A DNA stretch of 8,606 bases from an uncultured Oscillospiraceae bacterium (GCA_900762245.1 CAAFFR010000185.1:1-8606), one strand, 5' to 3'; shown: positions 1-5,971, numbered from the stretch's first letter. Program-made: numbers and translations. Notes: generated by a model from the sequence alone, not told the origin.

Positions 1-69
<69 letters not shown>

Positions 70-78
70 TTGTATCTA

Positions 79-94
79 AAGCACCGAAGTGCCT
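79..94 (-). other. TTCG-loop hairpin immediately upstream of 16S 5' end
   Basis: On the minus strand AGGCAC and GTGCTT flank a TTCG tetraloop, giving a 6-bp stem with one G-U pair. It sits about 10 nt before the mature 16S start. UUCG loops are exceptionally stable in RNA. A role in leader folding or 5' processing is likely from position but not shown. Confidence 0.5.
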
Positions 95-178
95 CAAATC
101 AAGTTTTTGAATAAATTTGTCTTAGCAAATATACTCAAGAATTTTCGTTGGCTTAAAATTCGTTTACACGATTCTAAA

Positions 179-202
179 CTTAAACAATTTAAATTGTCCA
201 AG
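179..202 (-). other. Palindromic stem in rRNA leader
   Basis: Positions 184-197 form a perfect 14-bp palindrome (ACAATTTAAATTGT). It extends outward to 179-202 as CTT...AAG, with two positions that become G-U pairs only in the minus-strand transcript. The folded RNA would be a 10-bp stem with a UUAA loop. That the wobble pairs form only on the rRNA-sense strand supports an RNA structure rather than a DNA operator, but the role is unknown. Confidence 0.45.
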
Positions 203-221
203 GTGTTATAGTTTGTCTTTA

Positions 222-243
222 CGTTATTCAATTTACAAGGTAC
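222..243 (-). promoter_or_regulatory. boxA-like antitermination motif in rRNA leader
   Basis: The minus strand reads GTACCTTGTAAATTGAATAACG. It resembles the CTTTGAAAACTGAATA-type boxA element found in leaders and spacers of Firmicutes rRNA operons, where NusB/S10 (NusE) bind to make polymerase resistant to Rho. The match is by pattern memory; position about 30-50 nt after the promoter start is right for boxA. Confidence 0.5.
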
Positions 244-280
244 AGTTCGCGCCGCACCGTTTCGCGGTAACAGCTTTTTA

Positions 281-309
281 ATTATATCACACTCAGTTTC
301 GTTTGTCAA
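281..309 (-). promoter_or_regulatory. rRNA promoter P1 (proximal), consensus sigma-A
   Basis: On the minus strand TTGACA (309-304) and TATAAT (286-281) are both perfect and 17 bp apart. The predicted start is near 274. Upstream (310-340) lie A-tracts, read as AAAAAAGTTTG and GAAAAAACTTG, that look like an UP element. This is the strongest-looking promoter in the window and is placed to drive the 16S gene. Confidence 0.93.
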
Positions 310-358
310 GAACTTTTTTCAAGTTTTTTCAAACTTTTTTGAGGGGATTCCTTCGCTC

Positions 359-375
359 GTTGCTCGCTGAGCAAC
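359..375 (-). other. Hairpin at predicted P2 start point
   Basis: GTTGCTC and GAGCAAC pair perfectly around a 3-nt loop. On the minus strand the hairpin begins 7 nt after the P2 -10 box, so a P2 transcript would begin with this stem. No T-tract follows, so it is not an intrinsic terminator. Confidence 0.5.
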
Positions 376-381
376 CTCGCT

Positions 382-410
382 ATGTTAGCACATCCGCTTC
401 CATTTGTCAA
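382..410 (-). promoter_or_regulatory. rRNA promoter P2 (middle)
   Basis: On the minus strand TTGACA (410-405) is followed 17 bp later by TAACAT (387-382), preceded by TGC to make an extended -10. An A-rich tract resembling that of P1 lies directly upstream. The predicted start (~375) coincides with the first base of a 7-bp hairpin. Confidence 0.82.
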
Positions 411-460
411 GCACTTTTTCAGTTCTTTTCAAGTTTCTTTCGGATTTGCTGTTTTATTTT

Positions 461-476
461 GTCGCCTCGCGGCGAC
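461..476 (-). other. GNRA-loop hairpin at predicted P3 start point
   Basis: GTCGCC and GGCGAC pair perfectly; read on the minus strand the loop is GCGA, a GNRA tetraloop. The hairpin starts 7 nt after the P3 -10 box, the same relation seen at P2. No T-tract follows. Confidence 0.5.
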
Positions 477-482
477 TTGCAT

Positions 483-512
483 ATACTAGCATATACCCCC
501 CCGTTTTGTCAA
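483..512 (-). promoter_or_regulatory. rRNA promoter P3 (distal)
   Basis: On the minus strand TTGACA (512-507), an 18-bp spacer with a run of seven G, then TAGTAT (488-483) with TGC just before it as an extended -10. The -10 lies in a palindromic patch (ATAT-A-CTAG-C-ATAT). Its A-rich upstream tract runs into the 3' end of the germination gene (stop at 541-543). Confidence 0.72.
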
Positions 513-540
513 GCATTATTTTCCATTTTTCCTGTTTATT

Positions 541-1944
541 TCAGGCTTGATTTTCCAGATCCTTTGGGTGTAATCTCAGGTCTCTTTTTCTCTCATTTTT
601 CAGTCTTCTTCGAAGCACTCCCCTGCCACCAGGTCTCGGTGTCAGATAGGATACTCCCAGACATCTCAGGCTGGCAAGGTGCACTGTCAAAACCACGATC
701 CCTCCCAGCACACCCCAGATACCTGCAATCATTCCAAATATTCCAATCGCAAACCTCCACACCCGCACTGCCTGTGCCAGATCACGGTTCGGCAGTACAA
801 AACCGCAGATCCCTGTGAGGCTCACAACAATCAGCACCATCGGCGCAATCAATCCCGCTTCTACTGCGGCTGTGCCCACCACAATTCCGCCTATGGTTGA
901 GACAGACTGTCCTATTGCCTGAGGTAAATGTATTCCGGACTCCTGCAGCAGTTCGTAAGCAATCAATAAGCCTAAGACCTCCGTTGCAGTCGTAAACGGT
1001 CTGGGCTGTTCTGTATTTAATATTGTATCCAGCAAATCCCCGGGCAGCCAGTGCTGATGATGCATAACCATGGCGATATAGATTCCCGGCAGCAGCAGGC
1101 TCAGCAGCAGAGCGCCATAGCGCAGCACACGAACACAGGATGCAGATACAAAATCCCGGCTTCTATCCTCCGGGCTTTCCATCAGATACCCAATATTTGC
1201 CGGCGCCAGATACGCCAGAGGCAAACCATCCACCAGCAAGCCAATCCGGCCATCCAGTAACCCCTGGCAAAAACGATCCGGACGTTCGGTATATTGTATT
1301 AAAGGAAAAGCCGTCATCCGTGAGCCGGTAATATACTCCTCCACCGAGGATGGGGAAAGCATACTATCTATGTTAATAGAAGACAGCCGTTTTTTCATTC
1401 TCTGGACCAATTCCGGATTTGTGATTCCATCGATCCATGCCACTGCCACGTTGGTCATACTTCTGCGGCCTACAATCGCACCTTCCAACCGCAAATCCGG
1501 TGTTCGCAGATGGCGGCGGACCAGACTGGTATTGATACGGATGGTTTCTACAAAAGCGTCTTTCGGCCCTTTAACGGTATTCTCCACATCAGGAGCCTGA
1601 GGGCCTCGGCTGACGCCGGTACGAACCTCAAAAGCAATGGCTCCGGTTCCGGGGAACAGCACCACGCAAAAGCCATTGACCAGCATATTCGCGACATCTT
1701 CCAGATTTTTGCAGGGACGGGCCACCGCATTGTAAATCCCGCCACGCAGAGCAGTTTTGTATGCCTCATTTACATCCTCAGGAAGATCCCGGACCAGCGG
1801 CTTATAGATATAGTCCGCAATAAAGGAACTGGCTACCAGACCGTCGATAAAATAGCCGTATAGCGCCGCGCTGCCAGTTCGCAGGCTGCGGGCTTCAAAG
1901 TCGGAGGCACCTTCAAATTGTTTCCGAATTTCCGCGTCTGTCAT
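541..1944 (-). CDS. GerA-family spore germination protein
   Basis: The 467-aa product is a GerAA/SpoVAF-type membrane protein; family members form the A subunit of germinant receptors in the inner spore membrane. Visible hallmarks are a soluble N-terminal region with [22 protein letters not shown] (approx. residues 125-146, written here as the [15 protein letters not shown] block), the IDGITNP segment (171-177), and YTERPD (218-223). A hydrophobic C-terminal half follows with membrane stretches near 272-294, 345-385 and 395-425, then a basic tail rich in R and K (440-456). Length is close to the usual 480-500 aa. The start is supported by GGGGAGG (1951-1957), 6 nt upstream. No GerB (transporter-like) or GerC (lipoprotein) gene is adjacent: upstream is a divergent NUDIX gene and downstream is rRNA. 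It is therefore an orphan A subunit here, possibly SpoVAF-like. GerA family is firm; the subtype is not. Confidence 0.93.
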   Translation of the reverse strand: MTDAEIRKQFEGASDFEARSLRTGSAALYGYFIDGLVASSFIADYIYKPLVRDLPEDVNEAYKTALRGGIYNAVARPCKNLEDVANMLVNGFCVVLFPGTGAIAFEVRTGVSRGPQAPDVENTVKGPKDAFVETIRINTSLVRRHLRTPDLRLEGAIVGRRSMTNVAVAWIDGITNPELVQRMKKRLSSINIDSMLSPSSVEEYITGSRMTAFPLIQYTERPDRFCQGLLDGRIGLLVDGLPLAYLAPANIGYLMESPEDRSRDFVSASCVRVLRYGALLLSLLLPGIYIAMVMHHQHWLPGDLLDTILNTEQPRPFTTATEVLGLLIAYELLQESGIHLPQAIGQSVSTIGGIVVGTAAVEAGLIAPMVLIVVSLTGICGFVLPNRDLAQAVRVWRFAIGIFGMIAGIWGVLGGIVVLTVHLASLRCLGVSYLTPRPGGRGVLRRRLKNERKRDLRLHPKDLENQA

Positions 1945-1977
1945 GGTATCCTCCCCTTTTCTCGTTTTCCTCTAGGA

Positions 1978-2008
1978 AAGTCTGCCCGGATATTGCATTT
2001 TTCATTCA
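1978..2008 (-). promoter_or_regulatory. Candidate sigma-G/F-type forespore promoter for the germination gene
   Basis: On the minus strand TGAATG (2008-2003) is followed after 18 bp by CAGACTT (1984-1978). These resemble the sigma-G -35 (GMATR) and -10 (CATNHTA) elements; the -10 matches five of seven positions of CATACTA. Germination receptor genes are normally forespore-expressed under sigma-G, so class and position agree. The elements are short and degenerate, so this is tentative. It overlaps the spacer of the divergent NUDIX promoter. Confidence 0.35.
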
Positions 2009-2021
2009 CAAATGGTATAGT
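1993..2021 (+). promoter_or_regulatory. Sigma-A promoter of the NUDIX-GNAT-mnmE-desulfurase cluster
   Basis: TTGCAT (1993-1998), a 17-bp spacer and TATAGT (2016-2021), with TGG immediately before the -10 as an extended -10. The predicted start near 2028 leaves a ~26-nt leader before the NUDIX start codon. Apart from the SD-poor GNAT junction, no equally good promoter was seen before the terminator at 5898, so it may serve all four genes. Confidence 0.65.
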
Positions 2022-2040
2022 TAATTATTATGACCTTTTC

Positions 2041-2046
2041 AGGAGG
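2041..2046 (+). promoter_or_regulatory. Ribosome binding site fixing the NUDIX start
   Basis: AGGAGG lies 7 nt before the ATG at 2054. An earlier in-frame ATG at 2030 has no Shine-Dalgarno and would fall at the predicted transcription start, so 2054 is preferred. Confidence 0.85.
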
Positions 2047-2053
2047 GAAGCCC

Positions 2054-2662
2054 ATGAGCAGAGTCGGTAACATCGAGAAAAAGACCAATACCCGTTTTTT
2101 GAACTTCTATGAATTTGAAGCCATTCACCGGGACGGCAGTGTTTCCCCCTACTACGTTTCCTCCCGTGCAAAGGAAATTGGTCAATTGAAGGCCGTGACC
2201 CACCAGAACAAGCCCGATGGTGTCATTTTGTACGGTGTATACGGCGAACGGAAGGACAAGGTGGTTTTAATTCGTCAGTACCGTTATCCGCTGGGCGGCT
2301 ATGTGTATGAATTTCCTGCCGGACTGGTAGAGGATGGGGAGGATATGCTGGAGGCCGGCATCCGGGAAATGTACGAGGAGACCGGACTGACCTTCGTTCC
2401 CAAGGAGGGCGGCTGCTATTCCCGGCCCTTCTTCACCACCGTCGGCATGACTGACGAAAGCTGCGGCACCGTCTACGGCTATTGTTCCGGCAAACCTACC
2501 AATACGCATCAGGAAGCTTCCGAGGAAATCCAGGTAGTCCTTGCCGACCGGGAGGAATGTAAACGCATCCTCCGGGAGGAAAATGTAGCTATCATGTGCG
2601 CCTATATGCTGATGCACTTTATTGCCAGCGAGGGCGACCCGCTTTCTTTCCTGAATATTTAA
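2054..2662 (+). CDS. NUDIX hydrolase, ADP-ribose pyrophosphatase-like
   Basis: A 202-aa protein with a complete NUDIX box at residues 90-112: G90, E96, R104-E105, E108-E109, G111, L112, fitting GX5EX7REUXEEXGU exactly. These glutamates bind the divalent metals that cleave nucleoside diphosphate-linked substrates. The lead-in VYEFPAG (84-90) and the YRYPLGG stretch before it resemble bacterial ADP-ribose/nucleotide-sugar pyrophosphatases, which yield AMP plus ribose-5-phosphate. The substrate cannot be proven from sequence. The protein should be cytosolic, with no signal or membrane segment. It is first in a same-strand run; the GNAT gene begins 9 nt after its stop. An 8-residue longer form from 2030 is unlikely because the SD lies inside that extension. 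Confidence 0.9.
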   Translation: MSRVGNIEKKTNTRFLNFYEFEAIHRDGSVSPYYVSSRAKEIGQLKAVTHQNKPDGVILYGVYGERKDKVVLIRQYRYPLGGYVYEFPAGLVEDGEDMLEAGIREMYEETGLTFVPKEGGCYSRPFFTTVGMTDESCGTVYGYCSGKPTNTHQEASEEIQVVLADREECKRILREENVAIMCAYMLMHFIASEGDPLSFLNI

Positions 2663-2671
2663 TAATGTACA

Positions 2672-3172
2672 ATGAAAGTCATCTCTATTATCAAACTCAC
2701 TAAGGACATCACCCTTCCGGAGCACGCCCCCATTCTGGCAGATATTATGATTGCGGCATGGCGTTCTGCTTTTCGCGGCATCCTTTCTGATACCGTCATT
2801 GAACAGTATACCCAGAAAGACAACTGCACTGCCATGTTTTCTCAAATTCTGGTATCCGGACAAGGGCATATGTATCTGGCTTCTCTCGATTGCAAGCCCA
2901 TGGGGCTGCTGTATTGGCTGGAAGAATCCGAAACCGATGCCCATTTGGAAGCGCTGCTGACCATCCCCGCCGCATGGGGCAGCGGTGTCGGTGCTGCGCT
3001 GATGGAAACCGCTTTAAACGATATGTCCTCAGCAGGATACCAAACCGTCCATGTATGGCCCTTTTCCGAGAATCTTCGTGCACAGAAATTCTATCAGAAG
3101 TTCGGCTTTGCCCCTTCCGGAAAATCCCGTGAAGGAGATGCCCTCGAAATCGAATACCTCCGATCCCTGTAA
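2672..3172 (+). CDS. GNAT-family N-acetyltransferase
   Basis: A 166-aa cytosolic protein with the GNAT fold. An N-terminal IMIAAWRSAF-type helix region (25-34) is followed by motif A with the acetyl-CoA pyrophosphate loop at 102-107 (W-G-S-G-V-G, the first position being W rather than the usual Q/R). Motif B-like NLRAQKFYQKFGF (134-146) contains the alpha-helix and Tyr often used as general acid. Length is typical. The acceptor substrate is unknown. No Shine-Dalgarno precedes the ATG at 2672 and an in-frame stop lies just upstream (2663-2665). Initiation probably depends on translational coupling to the NUDIX gene, whose stop is 9 nt away. The next in-frame ATG (2747) would remove the first helix, so the long form is preferred. 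Confidence 0.87.
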   Translation: MKVISIIKLTKDITLPEHAPILADIMIAAWRSAFRGILSDTVIEQYTQKDNCTAMFSQILVSGQGHMYLASLDCKPMGLLYWLEESETDAHLEALLTIPAAWGSGVGAALMETALNDMSSAGYQTVHVWPFSENLRAQKFYQKFGFAPSGKSREGDALEIEYLRSL

Positions 3173-3208
3173 ACAATACTAACTTCCTACTTTCAAAGGA
3201 GTCTTTTT

Positions 3209-4570
3209 ATGTCCCACACGATAGCCGCCGTATCCACCGGCAACTGCGTTTCTGCCATCGGCATTATCCGGCTGACAGGCGACGACTGCATTGCCGTTGC
3301 AGATAAGGTCTTTACCTTAAATAATAAAAAATCCCTTATGGATGCCCCCGACCGAAAGCTGATGCTGGGCCAGCTTCACGACAAGCAGGGACGGCTTCTG
3401 GATTCCTGCTGCGCCATTGTTTCTCACGGTCCCCATTCCTATACCGGTGAGGACACAGTGGAATTTCACTGCCACGGTTCCCCCGCCGTGCTGGCGGCAG
3501 GGCTGGAGGCGCTGTATATCGCCGGTGCCAAGCCCGCCAAACGGGGCGAGTACACCAAGCGTGCTTTCCTCAACGGCAAGCTGGACCTGACCCAGGCAGA
3601 GGCTGTCATCGACCTGATCGAAGCTGACACTGCCGATGCCGCCGCCAATGCTGCCGGACAGGTGGAAGGCGTGCTTCAGAAGAAGTTGAATCCCATTTAC
3701 GATGAATTGGTGAATATCTGCAGCCATTTCCACGCTGTGCTGGATTATCCTGACGAGGACATCGAAGACTTCGGTCTGCAGAATTATTACTCCACCCTCC
3801 GCAGCAGCGGTAAGGAGCTGTACAAGCTGCTGCAGACATACGGACAGGGCCGCATTTTGCGGCAGGGCGTATCTGCCGCCATTGTCGGCAAGCCCAATGT
3901 AGGCAAATCCAGCCTGCTGAATGCCATCGCCGGCTATGACCGCTGTATCGTCACCGACATTCCCGGCACCACCCGGGATACCGTGGAGGAGACCGCCATG
4001 CTGGGTGCTACCCGGCTGCGGCTCATTGACACTGCCGGCATTCGGGAAACCGCGGATACTGTAGAAGCCATCGGTGTGGAACGGTCCCGGAAGGCCATCG
4101 AAGATGCCGATCTTGTAATTTTTGTCTGCGACGCATCCAAACCTCTGACCGCAGAAGATGAAGCCATCATGGACCTGTGCATCGACCGGGACAACTCGGT
4201 GTGTCTGCTGAACAAGACAGACCTTGGCTGCTGTATCGATCCCAGCGATCTGTCGTTCATGAATATCATCCGGATTTGCGCCAAGACCGGCGAGGGTATT
4301 GACCAGCTTGCCGATGTGGTGGATACCCTGTTTGAAAACCAGATGCCCTGTGACGGTTCTATTCTCACCAATGCCCGTCAGTTCGATGCCATCCGCCGGG
4401 CTTACGAAGCCATGCTGCGGGCCATGCACGGTCTTGGTCTGGGACTGACCCCCGACGCTGTGCTCACAGATGTAGAGGAAGCCATGGAAGCCATGGGCGA
4501 AGTCACCGGTGCCACCGTAAGAGAGGATATCACTGCCAGAATCTTCGAGCGGTTCTGCGTAGGCAAATAA
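3209..4570 (+). CDS. mnmE: tRNA modification GTPase MnmE (TrmE)
   Basis: The 453-aa product matches full-length MnmE. With MnmG it installs the carboxymethylaminomethyl (cmnm5) group on wobble uridine 34 of several tRNAs, using methylene-THF, glycine and GTP hydrolysis. The N-terminal folate-binding domain includes GEDTVEFHCHGSP (80-92) and KRGEYTKRAFLNGKLDL-type sequence (111-127). The inserted G domain has G1 GKPNVGKS (227-234), the DIPGTTRDT switch/K-loop (250-258), G3 DTAG (274-277) and G4 NKTD (335-338). G5 is CAK (357-359) rather than the common SAK. The C-terminus is FCVGK, keeping the catalytic Cys (C450) of the CxGK tail. AAAGGAG (3195-3201) lies 7 nt before the ATG. mnmG is not in the window. 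The stop codon lies inside the left arm of the repeat at 4567-4723. Confidence 0.98.
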   Translation: MSHTIAAVSTGNCVSAIGIIRLTGDDCIAVADKVFTLNNKKSLMDAPDRKLMLGQLHDKQGRLLDSCCAIVSHGPHSYTGEDTVEFHCHGSPAVLAAGLEALYIAGAKPAKRGEYTKRAFLNGKLDLTQAEAVIDLIEADTADAAANAAGQVEGVLQKKLNPIYDELVNICSHFHAVLDYPDEDIEDFGLQNYYSTLRSSGKELYKLLQTYGQGRILRQGVSAAIVGKPNVGKSSLLNAIAGYDRCIVTDIPGTTRDTVEETAMLGATRLRLIDTAGIRETADTVEAIGVERSRKAIEDADLVIFVCDASKPLTAEDEAIMDLCIDRDNSVCLLNKTDLGCCIDPSDLSFMNIIRICAKTGEGIDQLADVVDTLFENQMPCDGSILTNARQFDAIRRAYEAMLRAMHGLGLGLTPDAVLTDVEEAMEAMGEVTGATVREDITARIFERFCVGK

Positions 4571-4723
4571 AACACCTCCCCCTTTGGGGAAGGTGCCGAG
4601 CACAGCGAGGCGGATGAGGGCAGTACCACTTCGCCTCACCTGTGCAGTATCGGCGCATTGCTTCCGCACCTCCTCCGTCAGCCCTCCGGGCTGCCACCTT
4701 CCCCAGAGGGGAAGGCATTTTAT
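4567..4723. repeat. MITE-like palindromic repeat element between mnmE and cysteine desulfurase
   Basis: The first 31 bases (4567-4597) match the reverse complement of the last 31 (4693-4723) at 26 positions. They share the ATAAAA tip, CCT, CCCC, TGGGGAAGGTG and a final C. Most mismatches are transitions that would be G-U pairs in RNA. Nested hairpins exist: CCTTCCCC-AGA-GGGGAAGG in the right arm, AGCCC-TCC-GGGCT next to it, and a long internal stem at 4595-4654 (GCCGA, GCACAG, GAGGCG pairing with CGCCTC, CTGTGC, TCGGC). It has no coding capacity. I recall similar CCTCCCC...GGGGAAGGTG...GGATGAGGG repeats scattered in Oscillospiraceae genomes, which suggests a mobile miniature element. No target-site duplication was identified. 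Confidence 0.75.
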
Positions 4724-4727
4724 CTGC

Positions 4728-4732
4728 AAGGA
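4728..4732 (+). promoter_or_regulatory. Ribosome binding site fixing the cysteine desulfurase start
   Basis: AAGGA ends 9 nt before the ATG at 4742, giving the family-typical N-terminus MIYLDNSATT. The in-frame ATG at 4733 overlaps this site, and an open frame reaching back to 4658 reads through the repeat element, so both are rejected as starts. Confidence 0.7.
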
Positions 4733-4741
4733 ATGACATCT

Positions 4742-5866
4742 ATGATCTATCTTGACAATTCTGCCACCACCAAGCCCTGCATTGCGGCGGTGGAGGCTAT
4801 GACCAAGGCGCTGACCGAAAACTGGGGCAACCCCTCCGCTCTGTATGACTTTGGCATCGACACCGCCCGGCAGCTTCGCACTGCCCGGATGCAGGTTGCT
4901 GCCGCCATGGGCGCGGAGCCGGACCGGGTGTTCTTTACCTCCGGCGGTACGGAAGCCGACAACTGGGCCATTTTCGGTACCGTCAAACGTATGGGCAAGC
5001 GGGGCAAGCACATCATCACCACCGCCATTGAGCACCACGCAATTCTGCACTGCATGAAGGAGCTGGAAGCCCAGGGCTTTGAGGTTACTTACCTGCCGCC
5101 CAACGAAAATGGTGCCGTGACGCTGGATGCCCTGAAAGCTGCGCTGCGCAAGGATACCATTCTGGTTTCCATTATGATGGTAAATAACGAAGTTGGCTCT
5201 GTCATGCCCATTTCCGCCATGGCAAAGCTGACCCACAAGCTGTGCCCCGATGCCATTTTCCATACCGATGCGGTACAGGGCTTTCTGAAGGTCCCCTTCT
5301 CCGCCAAGACGTTGGGAGCAGATCTGATTTCTGTATCCTCCCACAAGGTCCACGGTCCCAAAGGTGTGGGCGCCCTGTATATTTCTCCCCGGCTGAAATC
5401 CTTCCCTGCCCTTCTGGTGGGCGGCGGTCAGGAGGGCGGATACCGCAGCGGCACCGAGGGTACTCCCGCCATTTTCAGTTTTGCCGCCGCCTGTTCCGCA
5501 GTGGGTGCTGTCTTCCGGGCTGACAGCCTGCGGGAAAAGGCCATGCTGGACCGTCTGTCAGAAAAACTGCTTGCATTGGAGGGCGTTTGCCTCAACGGTG
5601 CCCATGAAGCCCCCCACATTCTCTCCATCGCCATCCCCGGTGTGCCTACGCAAAATTCCATCAACATTTTACAGGACCACGGTATCTGTGTATCTGCAGG
5701 TTCTGCCTGCGCCAAGGGTCACCGCAGCCATGTGCTGGAAGCCATGAAGGTGTCTCCTGAGCGGATCGACGGAAGCTTCCGCATTTCTCTGTGCAAGGAT
5801 ACTGCAGAAGAGGAACTGGAGCTGCTGTATACCGTCATCCGGGATGAGATTCTGCCCCGGGCATGA
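4742..5866 (+). CDS. Cysteine desulfurase, IscS/NifS type
   Basis: A 374-aa PLP-dependent aminotransferase-fold enzyme that takes sulfur from L-cysteine as an enzyme-bound persulfide and yields alanine. Key sites: MIYLDNSATT (1-10); TSGGTEADN (66-74) for PLP phosphate; EHHA (97-100) with the PLP-stacking His; HTDAVQ (174-179) with the Asp contacting the pyridine N; SSHKVHGPKG (199-208) with Schiff-base Lys202; and the mobile-loop SAGSACAKG (318-326) with catalytic Cys323. The loop after Cys323 looks about two residues shorter than in E. coli IscS, as often seen in clostridial homologues. It may serve Fe-S assembly, tRNA thiolation (MnmA or ThiI) or both. The mnmE neighbour favours a link to U34 2-thiolation, but no mnmA, thiI or iscU is visible. 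It is the last gene before the terminator at 5898. Confidence 0.95.
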   Translation: MIYLDNSATTKPCIAAVEAMTKALTENWGNPSALYDFGIDTARQLRTARMQVAAAMGAEPDRVFFTSGGTEADNWAIFGTVKRMGKRGKHIITTAIEHHAILHCMKELEAQGFEVTYLPPNENGAVTLDALKAALRKDTILVSIMMVNNEVGSVMPISAMAKLTHKLCPDAIFHTDAVQGFLKVPFSAKTLGADLISVSSHKVHGPKGVGALYISPRLKSFPALLVGGGQEGGYRSGTEGTPAIFSFAAACSAVGAVFRADSLREKAMLDRLSEKLLALEGVCLNGAHEAPHILSIAIPGVPTQNSINILQDHGICVSAGSACAKGHRSHVLEAMKVSPERIDGSFRISLCKDTAEEELELLYTVIRDEILPRA

Positions 5867-5897
5867 TGAAATTCTGCACAAAACATCCTTCACAAAC

Positions 5898-5930
5898 AAA
5901 ACGCCGATTGGTCAAATCGGCGTTTTTTCT
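5898..5930 (+). terminator. Rho-independent terminator after the cysteine desulfurase
   Basis: A perfect 12-bp stem (AAAACGCCGATT with AATCGGCGTTTT) around a 5-nt loop GGTCA, followed by a T-rich tail. It starts 31 bp after the desulfurase stop and separates the upstream cluster from gdhA. The A-tract on the left would let it work on the other strand too. Confidence 0.95.
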
Positions 5931-5971
5931 TTTTCGGTGCAATTTCGGGATAAAAAAGCTGCAAAACCCTC

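Larger units (their letters stand above)
70..275 (-). other. 16S rRNA leader (pre-rRNA 5' spacer)
   Basis: This is the transcribed spacer between the predicted start point of the most proximal rRNA promoter (about 274) and the mature 16S end. It is AT-rich and non-coding. Read on the minus strand it contains, in order, a boxA-like motif (243-222), a near-perfect palindrome (202-179), and a small hairpin with a TTCG loop just before the 16S 5' end (94-79, GGCAC/GTGCT arms). Such leaders normally carry antitermination and RNase III or other processing signals. The function of each hairpin here is inferred from position only. Confidence 0.8.

Noticed and set aside
94..309. 71-aa minus-strand open frame upstream of 16S
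   Set aside because: It begins inside the P1 -35 box and spans the rRNA leader and boxA-like motif; no Shine-Dalgarno and no protein-like composition. It is leader RNA.
461..476. GC-rich hairpin as a terminator for the germination gene
   Set aside because: Neither strand has a T-tract after the stem, and on the minus strand it lies downstream of promoter P3, so it is better read as a start-site hairpin.
303..818. 171-aa plus-strand open frame rich in F, S and P
   Set aside because: It runs antisense through the tandem rRNA promoters and the 3' end of the germination gene; its Phe-rich start is just the T-tracts of the UP elements.
4658..4741. N-terminal extension of the cysteine desulfurase frame
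   Set aside because: The extra 28 codons come from the repeat element, the SD sits at 4728-4732, and family members start at MIYLDN.
3317..5353. 678-aa minus-strand open frame antisense to mnmE and the desulfurase
   Set aside because: Gly/His/Gln-rich composition is typical of an antisense frame of GC-rich coding sequence. Both sense genes have intact family motifs, and the frame crosses the repeat element.
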